From contig NW_026944390.1 of assembly GCF_033439725.1 (NCBI RefSeq), positions 620,001 to 684,000 on the forward strand: DNA of 64,000 bases, given 5' to 3'. A program made the translations under genes and the position numbers. Positions 25,955-38,391 of this stretch are shown in pieces; position 1 is the stretch's first letter, and each line of letters opens with the position of its first letter. The stretch comes from Neurospora tetraspora (lineage: Eukaryota > Ascomycota > Sordariomycetes > Sordariales > Sordariaceae). The notes under the pieces were generated by a model. That model was given only the letters and a program-made list of their open reading frames with translations. It was not told the DNA's origin and ran no database searches.

Positions 25955-26377
25955 AGCAGTAGGAGAGGTGGACCATAAAACTTACAAATAATGTTATTTT
26001 CTGTTTAACAAGCGTGCCCATGAATTGGCCATGTTGAATACAGGTCGGAACATCTCTGTTTCAAAGAGGCAGCCTTGATGCCCCCGAGCCCCTGACCTTC
26101 ACTCAGCCTCTATCGAAGGGTTAGGGTTGGCACTGGATATGGTGGGGCAGGCAAAGTTCATGCTTTGGTCGTCCTCGTCGTCCAAAGTGGAAAGTTTCGA
26201 CCATTCACTCACTTACATCCTGCAAGCGCATTGCACTTACCCTCTGAATCCATCCCGGCGACTAACTCACACCTGCCGAAAGAATCGCCATGGTGTTCCT
26301 TCCTACAAACTACCTCTAGTTGTGCTCTAATTACACAAATTACTAACCACGGCAAAAGAGGCAACCACCACGGCACC
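25955..26377. other. Intergenic, GPI8 to TFIIIC gene
   Basis: A same-strand gap of 423 bp holds the GPI8 3' flank and the TFIIIC leader. Nothing further was seen. Confidence 0.5.
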
Positions 26378-29300
26378 ATGAGCGACGAGCCCAAGTCCCA
26401 ACAAAAGGTACGCTGCTAACACCGTCCTTGTCATGTCGCCTCCCTGGAGCCTCGTACTCTTCGCTATGTTTTCACCTTTCTCTCACAAGTCCTGTATTTC
26501 AATACTTTAAATCTACATGTGACTGCGAAGACAGATTTACCTGGCGTTTTTGCTTAAGGATGGATGGACTGCCGCCTGTGCAGATTGTCAGTTACTACAC
26601 TACCACAGCTATCAAATAATTGCCAACCAATCAGACACCACTCACTATGTCCTATGTCGTGACCTCTTGCTAATATCTCATTGCAGTTTCTCCCTTTGAG
26701 GGAACTCAGCCTCAACTCACGGCCCCTGGTGAAGCGTGCCATTGCCTTCTCATGTGATGGGGAGCTGGCCGTAGCCGCTGACGACTCCGTCCATGTCTAC
26801 GTCCCAGAGTTTCCAGACCTTACTAAACGACGGCAGGAGAAGGAGAAGATGGCCCAAGCACAGGTCCGGCACCACCAAATCTTCATTCCTGGCTTGCACT
26901 CCCCGGAGCCCAATGGCGACACTCCGTCAACGTCCTGGTCTGATGATGAGGAAGGCCAGAGCAAAAGCCGGCGCAACAACCCGAGAGCCCAGTTCTCCGA
27001 AGGCAGCAAGCACATGCCTGTCTCCTACCCACCACTAGATCCACGAATCAACAGGGAGCTTTTCCAGACGCAGAACCTTCCGTTTCCCTACGACAATCAA
27101 GCAGCTGCCAGCGGTAACGACGATGGCGACTCTGATAGTGAGGACGACGTCTCGGATGCGCCGAGCTCTGCCGATGACTCCGATGATGACGGTATCGGCG
27201 CCCATCAGCGCGCCAATCAACCTTTTGGCGCTGGTTTCGGACCCATTACTGGCGTGGGCAGTAGCATGAACCATGTTGTGAGGATAGCTTGGTCGCCCTC
27301 CGGATTGGGGCTCAATCGGCGACCTATACTCGCCATCTTAACGGGCTCTGGAACTCTAGCCATGTACGGAGACGATAGCGCTGTGGCCAACATTTTACCG
27401 AGGGCAAACGAAGGAATGCTGCAGCGCAGGGAATTGATATCCTGGAGCGTGCTTTGGGGCGTTGGCGAAAGGTTAATGGTACCCGGCCAACAACTTGCCC
27501 TGACGGAGAACATCCACGGATTTGCTTGGGCAAAAGAGATCGCGCCTGGACAAGCCCTTCTCGCTACGATCAATGATCAGAGAGAAGTGGCCTTGATCAG
27601 TGTACAGAGCATGCTAAAGGTTGACGAAACGAGGAGTAAAAGCAACATTTCCTTACTGGTCGAGTCCAAGGAAAGCTTGGTGTGGTATGTGAATGAGGTG
27701 GCGAGGTTCCAGTGTTCAGGGCCTCATCCCAAGGGAAATGTGAGTATCTTTCCAGTTAGAACTCCGCATGGGAACTCGAAGCTTACGCAGTATGGCAGGT
27801 TATGGATCCAGACTGGGTCCCCTTTGGCACATCATTCGGGATCAACTTCAGCCCATGGGTAGAAGAAGGGGGTGGACGCAGTTGCCTTCTTTCCTACGTC
27901 GACAGGAACTATGTCGGTTTCCGTAAAATTACGCTTGCCTCTAACTGGAAGCGAGGAGAGCTGCCGGAACTCAAGTTTGAGGAGACAGACACATACGGCA
28001 GATGTCTTCACCTTTCGACAGACTCCTTTGTGGAGTTTGAAGACGCTGTAAGCCATACCGCCACTGACTATTCAGGCAATGTTTTTTTGCTAATGGTTAT
28101 GAACAGGTATGGAATGCAGGCAGGGTCAAGTACTGTCGTGGACTTATCGTCGCGGGCTTTAACTACAAGCCATTTGAGGTAGCGCTCATTGGCGGTGCGG
28201 AATACAGCTGTGAGCCTCATGATTCAAGTGATTGTGAAACGACATACATAGACGAAGCTGTTGACCTGCCATCAACAAATCCTATCATCGGTGAGTACAC
28301 TTCCAGTATCATGTCTCGTATTTTTACTTCCATACTGATATCCAAAACAGACCTCGTCATCCACCGTCCAGACCTTAAGAACCAGACACCTGTTCCGCTG
28401 TTTACACTTCTTCGCATGTCGGCAACCTCTACCAATCTTGACTGGTACGAGACAAATGTGCCAGCCCTTCCCGGTGAAGTTGCTACGTCGATTAACGAGG
28501 ATAGTGACCTCGTTAATTCGCCTAGCAAGACTCACGAGCCGCAATGGGTGACTCAGGTTATGCAAAAGTTGGCCGTCAGTGTTCCCGCTGACATGCATTT
28601 CAAACGGGGTTATGGGGATGATGATGCTTCCGTGGTGTCTGACGAGTCGGATGAGGACGAAGATCTGGACGACGATGATTTTTATGGCAATGACGATGAT
28701 AACACCATCGACATCGCTAACAACGGAAAAGACGCGATGGCAGTGGCACCAGAGGTCCCTGAAATCCACCCGCATCGGTTCAGACTACACGGCCTCACGG
28801 TGTCACCAGGTGGCAATGTCACTGCAATGATTGCTAGTTTACACAGCACGCAGCATCCAGAACGTGGTGGGTGGCATACGGTACGATCGACAGTGTTCTT
28901 CGGAACCTTGCCGCGAAAAAGGGGCGCTACACTACCTCGGAATCAGGCCGATGAAGTGCAGGAGGCCACAGAGAAAGAGAAGGAGAGAGACGCCGAAGAA
29001 GCTATTGACCCAGCCCTCCGTGGACCTGAAAGGCCCGTGACACCACCACCGGTGCCAAAACGGAAGTCTTTCACCAAACCAGCAGAATCTCAACAATCCC
29101 AATCGAGGCTGACGACTGAAGCCCGTCTTTTCGAATGGCTATACGGCGGTGGCGACGAAGTCCCCGGCGTGACCATCAATCACCCCTCCAACCTCATCAA
29201 CCTCAACGCTCCAGAACACCAGTTCCCCCAAAAGCTCAACACGCTGTTTGCGTACGCCATAGCGCGCCAGAAATGCGACCTCTGCGGCGCCAGAATCTTG

Positions 29301-29726
29301 CCACCTGCCAAACAACGGCAGAACCACCAACAACAGCAAAAAGACAAACGCAGCGACCTGAGCGGCTGTGAGAACGGCCACTTCTTCAGCGTGTGCACGA
29401 CAAGTGGACTGGCGATCCAAATGCCTGGAATCACGAGGAACTGCGGCGCTTGTGGATCGAGGACCATGCGGGCGGAGATCTTGGCTAGGAAATGCATTCC
29501 TGCTAATCCCAAGTTTGCGGATGAGGACAAGCAGCAGCAGGAGAAGGACAAAGATGGCGATGTGGAGATGCAGGAAGGTGAAGGTGATGAGGATGCCCGT
29601 CCCCTGACTGAAGAGGAACAGCTGGATATTAAGAGGAAGAATGCTGAGAAGAGGATTAGGGGAGAGATTATCGCGATGTTGGGGGATGGGATTTGTGGTG
29701 GGTGTGGAGGCAAGTTCTTGAATTAA
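26378..29726 (+). CDS. Transcription factor IIIC subunit (Sfc9/GTF3C4 type)
   Basis: Five exons: 26378-26407, 26687-27739, 27799-28047, 28107-28290, 28351-29726, giving 963 residues. The protein belongs to the TFIIIC complex that recognises tRNA and other Pol III promoters in the nucleus. The N-terminal half (LPLRELSLNSRPLVKRAIAF, DGELAVAADDSVHVY, IAWSPSGLG) matches the TFIIIC delta beta-propeller region. Two acidic stretches sit near residues 150-175 and 535-570. The C-terminus carries the TFIIIC zinc-finger: CDLCGARI, CENGHFFSVC, ITRNCGACGS and CGGCGG. Exon 1 codes only MSDEPKSQQK and is needed because exon 2 has no in-frame ATG before position 26849. GPI8 lies upstream on the same strand. 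Confidence 0.9.
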
Positions 29727-30064
29727 CATCCACAGTACAGAACCTCGTGCACTCTTACAAATGAGAAGACTGTATAGAGATAGACTGCTTTGAGAGGGAT
29801 GAAGTCTCGTTAAGAGACCATATTATGTGAGATCGAGGTAGTAGACCGTTCATTCAAGAAACAGGCGAAGTTTTCCATCATCTGAGAGGGACCAAACTGT
29901 GTGATCCCCATTTGAAGAGTCAGAAATGTAGCTCAGTTGGCAGCACTAAGCAATCAGTGTCGTAAAAAGTGAAAGGAAAGTATTAGGTGTATTAAGATAT
30001 ACATACACGCAAGCAATACCAACTACAGGTTGATTTAGGCCAATCTCAACAACAACATGAAGAA

Positions 30065-31509
30065 CTACGCCGCAAATCCCATAATCTTCGCAACCTTCTC
30101 ATCCCACTCCTCATCCCATCTCCTCCTCCCCTCACTAACAGCCCCCTTCCTCAACACCTCCAACTCCCCGCTCCCCTCCGGACTCAACAGCGTTGTCAAG
30201 ATGATCGCCAACTCCCCATAACGCTCAAACCCCCTCCCATTCACACCCTCCTTCACCAACTCCCCAAAGCTCTCATACCCACAATACGCAGCCACCGGCA
30301 GCCCTGCCCCAAACATATCCACCACCTTCATCGGCAGATCCACGCCCGAGCTGCTCATATGCAAACACACGCCCAGATCCGCACAAGCCAACAGCTTCGC
30401 GTAGTCCTCAAACGGCAAGAAAGCCGTAACGATCCTCACATTCGGCAACTGTCCACTCCCCGTAAGCTCCTCAATCTGCCGCAAGTACATCTCCTTCTGT
30501 GGACCTTTCCCCGTAATAACCGCCAACACGGGCGTCTCCTCCGATACGGGATCTGCCGCGTATGCCACCAGCGCATCGAGCAAGATACCGAAGTTCTCGT
30601 CGGGCGTCCAGGACGTGCTGCTGACGATCAGCTTCGTGTTGCCCTCCATGATGCTGGGTACCAGTTCCCTCTGCTCGGCGGGGAGCACCCGCTCCAACAC
30701 CTCCTGCCGCGCCTTGCCCCACCACATCGGCTTGAAAATGTCCGCAGGCCGGTCATGCACGGCCGTCATCGGCCCCCGGATGTTATACGGCGGCTTGCGA
30801 AGCTGGCGCGCCATGGCGTGGGTGACGGTTAGGTTGTGGTCACCCAGACGGCCGAAGAGGCACTCGTACAGCTTGGCGATGTATACCAACGGGTGGCGCG
30901 GGCCGCGGGTGGAAGATAAAATGGTCCAGCCGTAGTTGTGCCAGTCGATGAGGAGCTTGGTGCTGCCGCCGCGGAGACGGCAGACGAGGGCGGCGATGAA
31001 GAGGGTGGGGATCGAGGGCGGGTTTTGAACGAGCAGCCATTGAGAGGGGGGCAGGGTGTAGGCGAGGAGGGTGAAAAGACAAAAGAGCTGGTGGAGGACT
31101 TTGAAGGGGGCGAAGAGGAGGAAGGGGACAGATGGGGGGCGGACGGGGGGAGGGGGGAGGGGGTGGATGGTTATGGAGGGGGAGGAGAGGAGGGAGGGGT
31201 GAGGGGGGGTTTCTGGGGGGGGGGTTTGTTAGTGGGTTGATGGAAACGATGAAGGCGGCGGGCGTGGTGGTTAAACTTACCTAGATAACCGATGAGGTTC
31301 ACCTTTCCGCCGTGTTTGGCTATGCTCAAGGCGTGGTATGTCATGCGTGGGCTTCGGCCAATATCGCCGAGAACGAGAACGTGGACAACCACTCCTTTGC
31401 CTGAGGAGGGACCGCCATATTTGGAGGGGCCTAGTACTAGGTATGTGACCAGTAGCGCCAGTCCTGTAAGGACCAAGGGACCTACGAGGGCAACAAGTAT
31501 TGAAGCCAT
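30065..31509 (-). CDS. ALG1: Chitobiosyldiphosphodolichol beta-mannosyltransferase (Alg1)
   Basis: Exons 31509-31281 and 31212-30065 give 458 residues. Alg1 adds the first mannose, from GDP-mannose, to the dolichol-linked GlcNAc2 precursor on the cytosolic face of the ER. A single N-terminal membrane helix ([20 protein letters not shown]) anchors a GT33 glycosyltransferase. Family signatures seen are [31 protein letters not shown] and [30 protein letters not shown] is the nucleotide-sugar-binding C-terminal motif. ATG at 31509 is chosen; the frame extends one codon upstream only as GTG. The acceptor sits in a C-rich tract and is fixed by reading phase. The gene converges on the TFIIIC gene, 338 bp away. 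Confidence 0.95.
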
Positions 31510-32783
31510 CACGAGTGGTGTGTTTGTGTACAGGTACCTCTGTACATGGTGGTTTGGAGTGCGGAAGATCAGGGGCGAGGTTGAGTGCTGGGGCTACAGT
31601 GGACAGCGGCACAGTACGAGACAGCTGTCACCTGCACCGTCTCATGCGCAGGAGATCGGTGGGTTTTCAGGTTTGCGCGGGGGTGCAAACTTGATGTCTG
31701 TGTGATATGACGCCGCAGAACAACAGTGAAAGTGAGTTTGTGAGAAATAAGTCAGCTCGGTGTTTGTGATCTTCTCATAGGACGTAATAGGAATCATTGA
31801 GAGCATGTCAACTGGCCAAAAGTGAAGCAATCATTGAATTGACCATCAATAATAGCTGATCGACTTTGTTAACGTTTGGATGGTGACTTCGCGCTGATGG
31901 TTAGCACAGATTATCCCCCGTGGAGAACCCCCCGGTTCATGCAATGGCCACTGCCGGCGCAGGGGTCAAGTACGGTCGTTGCAACACAGCCAATGATTGT
32001 TCCCATCACGGTGGGGTCCGATTGTCTTCCCCACACGGACATGGGATGGACTTCTTTCAGAAAAGGAAGGCGGCCGGCGAGAGTCGCGACTGCGAGTGGG
32101 AAAGACGGGAGCCCCAGGGGACCCAGCGACCCAAGACAAGACACCGGACGAGGGACCGGTTGCTCTGGACTGGCCATGACCATTTAGACCACAACAACAC
32201 CGAATTCTCAGTCTCCTTCGCATCTTGTCAACTTTCCCGCTGTTGTCGGTTTTGCCTTCCCTCGTACCCGTCCGAATCGCGGCCCCAACGCAAAATCAGC
32301 CCTCTGTGACACCTACCGGACCGGAGTGCTGCTTGCTTTCCCCTGACCGAAACTCGTAACCGCATGTCTCACCAGTGAACGAGACCCGATCGTCGCGATT
32401 TTCGGAGCCATAAGGGTACACACGACGACGACTCCAGGGATAAAGAGTGGCGGTAGGTAATATTTTGATTTAATTTCATATTGCACTGGCAGTGAGCCTC
32501 TCAATTGGTGTTTTTGCCGTCGAATGGCGTAGTGGTTTTTGCACAAGGGCTTGTAGCTGATGCCATTGTCCGTGTTGATATCTAGACCAAAACAGTCCTT
32601 CGTTATCGCAACACATCCAGCGACAAACGCAAGCTTGCGCCGGCCATCTCTCCTTGAAATCTCTACTCGACAACCACATGCCGAGCGGTATAGATCGATA
32701 ATAGGAGCATCGAAGCTCTCCTAGACACCGCACACGATAATACCCTAGCCAAGTGTTGTCTCAGATATTGCTATAATATCATA
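31510..32783. other. Divergent promoter region, ALG1 and zinc transporter
   Basis: 1.27 kb with only short frames. No zinc-response element can be named with confidence. Confidence 0.4.
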
Positions 32784-34601
32784 ATGGCTACCTCCTACGC
32801 CTTGCCGGCGTCCACATATCCGCAGCACCATCATCTGGCTTCGGACCACTTGCACTCCCACGGTCATGGACACGACCATTGCGACCATTCACATTCACAC
32901 TCACACGGACACTCCCACGACCACTCGCCTGGGCATGCGCACTCCCATACACCGCCGTCGCTCCCTTCTCTGAGCTCCCTAGGCTCTTCGCGCAGCCGTA
33001 GGGACTCGCGCGCAACCGGAGCGCATTCACACAACAAGACGCAAAGCAACGGTCACAACCACAGTCATGCTCACGATCACGACCATGGACATGACCACAG
33101 CCACGACCATAGCCATGACCACAGTCACGACCACGACCATGACCACGATCATGACCACAATCACTCGCCAGGACCTACAAAGATACGCCCCAATATTCCC
33201 CCTTTAGGGGCCATCAAGCACTTTCGAACGGGCTCAACTGCTGGCGGAAGACCCATCATCACGCCCACGACCGCTGGCTTTGATAAGGGGCATGGGTTTG
33301 AACCGCCGGCTTCGGCCACTTTGCATGGGCACTCGCACTCGCATCATGACCATTCTGCTGAGTGGTCGAGATTCACAGCGTTTCTGCTCCCGTATACCTC
33401 CAAGTACCCGTTGATCCATGCGGTTATGACGGAGAAGGACTCTCGGCGCATCTTCTACTTCATGTCGTAAGTTCGCCTTCTGCTTCGCGGTCAGCACTAT
33501 ACTTGCCTCTGCTAACCCCCTTTTCACAGAATAAACCTCTCTTTCATGGCTGTACAAGCGTTTTACGGTTATGTCACTGATTCCCTCGGCCTCCTGAGCG
33601 ACAGTATACACATGTTCTTTGACTGTGTTGCCTTGGCGGTCGGCTTGTTCGCAGCTGTTGCTAGCAAGTGGCCTCCTAGCGAGCGATTTCCGTACGGCTT
33701 CGGCAAGATCGAGACACTGAGCGGTTTTGCCAACGGTGTGTTTCTGGTTCTGATCAGTGTGGAGATCATGTTCGAGGCGATCGAGAGAATGATGGAGGGC
33801 AGGGAAACCAAGAGGTTGGGAGAGCTGTTCGTGGTTAGTACCATGGGCTTGTTGGTGAACCTGGTTGGTATGGCCGCTTTTGGCCATCATCACCATGGCC
33901 ATGATCATGGCCACGGACACTCTCATGGATCATCATGCGGCGGTGGACATTCGCATTCGCACTCGCACAGCGATTCAGATGCCCACGGTCACAACCACAG
34001 CCACAGCCACGACTACAAGCACGATCATGGTCACTCCCATGGCCATTCTCATGGAGGGCATTCGCACTCGCACGATAACGAGAACATGCACGGAATCTAC
34101 TTGCATATTCTGGCGGATACCCTCGGCAGTGCTGCTGTCATTGTCTCGACCATTTTGACGCATTTTGTCCCGTGGTCTGGGTGGGATCCGCTTGCCAGCT
34201 TCCTCATCGCCGTTTTGATTCTTCTTTCGTCCTTGCCGCTTGTCACGTCCTCCGCCCGGAGACTGTTGCTTACGATCCCTCCGGAGACTGAGTACAATCT
34301 CCGGGAAACGCTATCGGGTATTTCGGGTCTTCGAGGCGTCGCGAGCTACTCGGTGCCCAAGTTTTGGATCGACGATCGCAATTCGGGCGAGGAGAGCTCT
34401 GCGAACATGCTGTTGGGAGTGATGCACGTTCAGGCGGTTCGGGGTGCGGATTTGGAGGACGTTCGTGATCGCGTGCGCAACTATCTGCTGGGACAACACA
34501 TCGACATCACGCTACAGGTTGAGCGTGAGGGAGAGTCTAGCTGTTGGTGCGGAGCGGGCCGGAGTCCTCTCTCGCAATCGCAGAGCACCAATTTGTTCTA
34601 G
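32784..34601 (+). CDS. His-rich CDF zinc transporter, Msc2/ZnT5/ZnT7 subfamily
   Basis: Exons 32784-33466 and 33530-34601 give 584 residues. Cation diffusion facilitators exchange cytosolic Zn2+ for protons; this subfamily loads the early secretory pathway. The Zn-site motifs are HMFFD (SDSIHMFFDC, TM2) and HILAD (TM5). RFPYGFGKIETLSGF between TM2 and TM3 is diagnostic. Two very His-rich stretches occur: the cytosolic N-terminus (residues about 15-135, HDHSH-type repeats) and the TM4-TM5 loop (about 340-420). The C-terminus ends SSCWCGAG, a Cys pair like those of ZnT-type tails. Yeast Msc2 is longer with extra N-terminal helices that are absent here, so the protein resembles ZnT7 in size of its membrane part. 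It is divergent from ALG1 across 1.3 kb. Confidence 0.93.
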
Positions 34602-36638
34602 AAGAGCAAGGTCGATTAACATGTTGGGGCTTTGTCTAATAACGCGGGATGACTGGAGAGGTTGGTTAATGATCTTGCCATGAGGATGAGGGTAGAAGAG
34701 ACGACGGCTTGTAATGAGGTGGCCGCGTGCGTATCATAATGGGTGTACTGCTGAGCTCGAGCTTGGGGCCGGGCCTCTCGCTCGTTTGGAAAGCGTTACT
34801 GTACATAAGCTTGAGGTTATCTCTGTACTCTTTGCTAACAGCGCATCTGCTTCATAAAGAGCAGGCGCGCGATCCTGATTATATTAAACAACTGATGTTC
34901 TTGGATCTGCGACCAACAGACGACCAAGCAGCTTGCTCTTTGGTTCAATGCTCCCAGCATGAGTGACGATGCGGAGAAGCTGTTTCACCCACCGACGCAT
35001 TGGTCGCGTGCGTGCCGTACGCAAATCCGGGCTGGCGGGTGTACATTTGTAGCCTGACTTGCACATGTCTGAATGTTGTCACACCCAAAACTTTTTGGCG
35101 TAGTACAACGTCTTGGCATCGAAATTTCACAAAATTGGTCATCACTCTCCGAAACTTTCACAGCGTCACCACTTGCCGTACGTCCGAAAGACGGCTTGAA
35201 AAGGGAAACCGCAACTTATAAGGCGCACTTGATCTGACCAAATCTGGGGTTTGATGATCATCTGTTCCATTGGACAATTTCAGCGCGGATGCCGTGGAGA
35301 TGTCCCCAAACTCCCCCTTGCGAGCCTTGCTCCAGGTTTTGCTTGAGCCTTTCCCCAGCAGGGTCCCCGCGCTGTTCCAGGGATGATGCATGGTTTGTCC
35401 CCTTTGCGCCGACCGCGCCGCGAATTTCATTCTCATCATCAATGTCTTTGAGTCGTGACACACATACGATACTCTGGGAAATTCAGCTCAAACTGGAGGA
35501 GAGCTCATCATGGGAACACACTGGCTGAATCATCTCCTGGATGGCCTCCTGGTGCTGGAGGAGCCCAGATGACCAGGAGAATCTTGGTGCCGAGGAATGT
35601 GACACTGCCCACTTCCCGTCGCCCACTGGACGGTGAAAGGGTACCTTTATGGATGGATACCGCCGTAAAGGTACCTTGCGCCGTGGGGCCCCTCGGCCCG
35701 CTGCCAATGCCATTCATTCGATTCCAGGGCCGCCGCGCCAGCACGGATGCAGTGAGAGACAGCGAAGAAGCCAAAACGCTTTGCTGATGACGGATCAAGG
35801 AATTGGAGAAAATTGGAGATGCGATATATTGTTTCCGCGACCTCATCCTCGACCAGCCAAACAACATCTTCAGCCATGTCAACGCCAGATATTCCCGTTT
35901 CACATTTGCATTCAGTTTGTCATGGAGATACCCGGACATTTGAGGCTCCTCCGGACTCGTCGCGCCGCCGGACGAGGGGCGCTAACGCGCTCACTCGGTG
36001 GATACAAGTCCCGATCCAATTGCGGGATTGAACCCACCCAAAACTGGAGAGAAGGTGGGGGGACATGTGTTGTGCGCTTCCTTTTTGCCGAGGTTTGTGA
36101 GAGCGGGAGAGGACGAGTGACGTCTCATGGCCCATGGCCCGGGGCATGCATGGGCGGCCGGCGGGATGCGATTCAAGCCGTCGGGACTTCAAAAGCCCGG
36201 CACGCGCCTTGATCACACACTCCGATCTCCTTTCTCACATCAGACGAACTGCTTCTTCTTCCATCCTTAACACACCACCTACCTGCCTGTTATCCCAGGA
36301 ACATCTCGGCTCACAGCTGCTTTTAACGTGCATACCGTACACCACTTTGAACATCTCCGAACGCCGAAACCCACCGAAAGACTCCAGTCAACCTTGTTTC
36401 CGGTTGCCCGTTTAAGAGACAGACGACAAAAAGACCAGACGCACATTTCGCAGACCTACTGTACAGAACGACAGACAGTTGCTGCTCGATCGAACGACAC
36501 CAACAGACGCCGTATCACTAATACCAAGTTTTTGCGACAACGCGCTTGACTGAAGATTCCCAAGGAGATCTCTCTCTTGCGCCGGCCTCTTCTCACCCCC
36601 TTTCCACACATTCATACATACACACACACACAGCCAAA
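34602..36638. other. Intergenic 2-kb stretch before the carnitine carrier
   Basis: A short inverted repeat of a GGTACCTTTA word flanks 35640-35674. The last 60 bp are CA-rich leader of the carrier gene. No gene is supported. Confidence 0.4.
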
Positions 36639-37751
36639 ATGTCGTCGACCACTTCGTCGCCAGGCGCCAAGATCCAAGAGGCCGTCGTCGAGAAGCTTCC
36701 TCACATTCCCGAGACCAAGGAGGAGCTCAAGGCCGAGATCAAGGCTGAGGCCAAGGCCGCCGCCTCCGCGGGCGCTTCCCAGCTAAGGTCCTTTGTCGCC
36801 GGTGGTTTCGGTGGTGTCTGCGCCGTCGTCGTCGGCCACCCCTTTGATCTCGCCAAGGTCCGCCTCCAAACAGCCGAGAAGGGCGTCTACACCGGCGCCA
36901 TCGATGTGGTCAAGAGGAGTATCGCCAAGGATGGTCTAAGGAGGGGTCTCTACGCTGGTGTCAGCGCGCCGCTTGTTGGTGTTACTCCCATGTGTATGTC
37001 TCCCACCTCCCCCCTTCTTTACTTCTCCCCCTCTCCTCCCATTAACCCCCTGCTAACATTTTTTACCAAACCAAAAGTCGCCGTCTCCTTCTGGGGCTAC
37101 GACCTCGGCAAGCAAATCGTCCGGGCCACCTCCACCGTCGCGCCCGACGGCAACCTCTCCATCGCCCAAATCTCCGCCGCCGGCTTCTTCTCCGCCATCC
37201 CCATGACGGCCATCACCGCCCCCTTTGAGCGCGTCAAGGTGATCCTGCAAGTCCAAGGCCAGCAGAAGCTCGCCCCCGGCGAGAAGCCCAAGTACTCTGG
37301 CGGCATGGACGTAGTCCGCCAACTCTACAAAGAGGGAGGCGTGCGCTCAGTCTTCCGCGGTTCCGTCGCCACTTTGGCCCGCGACGGCCCCGGTTCGGCG
37401 GCTTACTTCGCCGCCTACGAGTACATCAAGAAGGCGCTGACGCCCAAGGATCCCGTCACGGGCGAGGCCAGCGGCAAGCTCAGCCTGGGCGCTATTACTC
37501 TTGCTGGTGCCGGTGCCGGTGTCGCCATGTGGATCCCTGTCTTCCCGATCGATACCGTCAAGAGCAGGCTGCAGACTGCCGAGGGCAACGTGACGATTGG
37601 CGGTGTCGTTAAGCAGCTGTACAGGGCGGGCGGCTACAAGGCTTTCTTCCCTGGCTTTGCGCCGGCGCTGGCTAGAGCGATGCCGGCTAATGCTGCTACT
37701 TTCTTGGGTGTTGAGTTGGCTCATCAGGCTATGAACAAGGCTTTTAACTAA
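36639..37751 (+). CDS. Mitochondrial carnitine/acylcarnitine carrier (SLC25A20/AcuH type)
   Basis: Exons 36639-36993 and 37078-37751 give 342 residues. It exchanges acylcarnitine for carnitine across the inner mitochondrial membrane, feeding acetyl or acyl groups for respiration and beta-oxidation. Three mitochondrial-carrier repeats are seen with signatures PFDLAKVR, PFERVKV and PIDTVKSR. The subfamily-typical FVAGGFGGVCAVVVGHPFD opens repeat 1. An Ala/Glu/Lys-rich N-terminal extension of about 45 residues precedes it. The intron (36994-37077) lies in a codon for Phe just after VGVTPM. The 5' leader just upstream of ATG is CA-rich. The gene converges on the E2 gene, 640 bp away. The exact substrate rests on sequence resemblance. 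Confidence 0.9.
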   Translation: MSSTTSSPGAKIQEAVVEKLPHIPETKEELKAEIKAEAKAAASAGASQLRSFVAGGFGGVCAVVVGHPFDLAKVRLQTAEKGVYTGAIDVVKRSIAKDGLRRGLYAGVSAPLVGVTPMCMSPTSPLLYFSPSPPINPLLTFFTKPKVAVSFWGYDLGKQIVRATSTVAPDGNLSIAQISAAGFFSAIPMTAITAPFERVKVILQVQGQQKLAPGEKPKYSGGMDVVRQLYKEGGVRSVFRGSVATLARDGPGSAAYFAAYEYIKKALTPKDPVTGEASGKLSLGAITLAGAGAGVAMWIPVFPIDTVKSRLQTAEGNVTIGGVVKQLYRAGGYKAFFPGFAPALARAMPANAATFLGVELAHQAMNKAFN

Positions 37752-38391
37752 GGCCGAAGGGAATTGATGAGGTGGGATGAGATCAGTAGGGGGGTTTGGG
37801 AAGAGCGGGATGTTGCTATGTTGTAACACGTATTAGGCCTATTCTGGTCTATATATACCGTTTTGGTTGAGCCATGTCTAAGCTTTTCTTGGGTTAAGGA
37901 CAGAAAGATATCATGTTGTTGTCGGCGATGTTATACAGTATGGGCGGCAGCGGTGCCTGGGAGTTTGGTTTGCATTTTCTTTAGATATTCTTTGGTTAGA
38001 TAAGGTATACACGGGCCTTTTGTTATGTCACCAAAAGTATCGGTTTTCATGATCTATGGGCGCTTGTCATTCAGTCTTTGGCTTGCACACACACTACGCT
38101 CTACTATTGACTTTAGAGGCAGTTCCGTGATATGTGTATGTCGGTCTCCTGATAACCGCGTTGCTGGCCAAATCAGGGTTTAAATGACAACGCAAGTTTT
38201 CCCTACTTCAATCTCCGCATCATGGCACAGCTACGAAAGGTATTTGATAATATTTCGCTAAGGATATCCATCGAAAACATGGGCAAATTCGCTTACACCA
38301 CCACCCTCCTTCAGTCCTCCCCGTCTTCACAATCTCCCCAGTCCACCATCCAACACTTGGCATCCCCATCATCCCACTCATCCCAACCAAA
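37752..38391. other. Intergenic between convergent carrier and E2 genes
   Basis: 640 bp of 3' flanks; nothing further was recognised. Confidence 0.45.

Noticed and set aside
33234-33926. 230-codon minus-strand frame
   Set aside because: It is antisense to the His-rich zinc transporter; its length comes from repeat codons of the real gene.
35640-35674. Short GGTACCTTTA inverted repeat considered as a transposon end
   Set aside because: Arms of about 11 bp with an insertion difference and no flanking duplication; easily chance.
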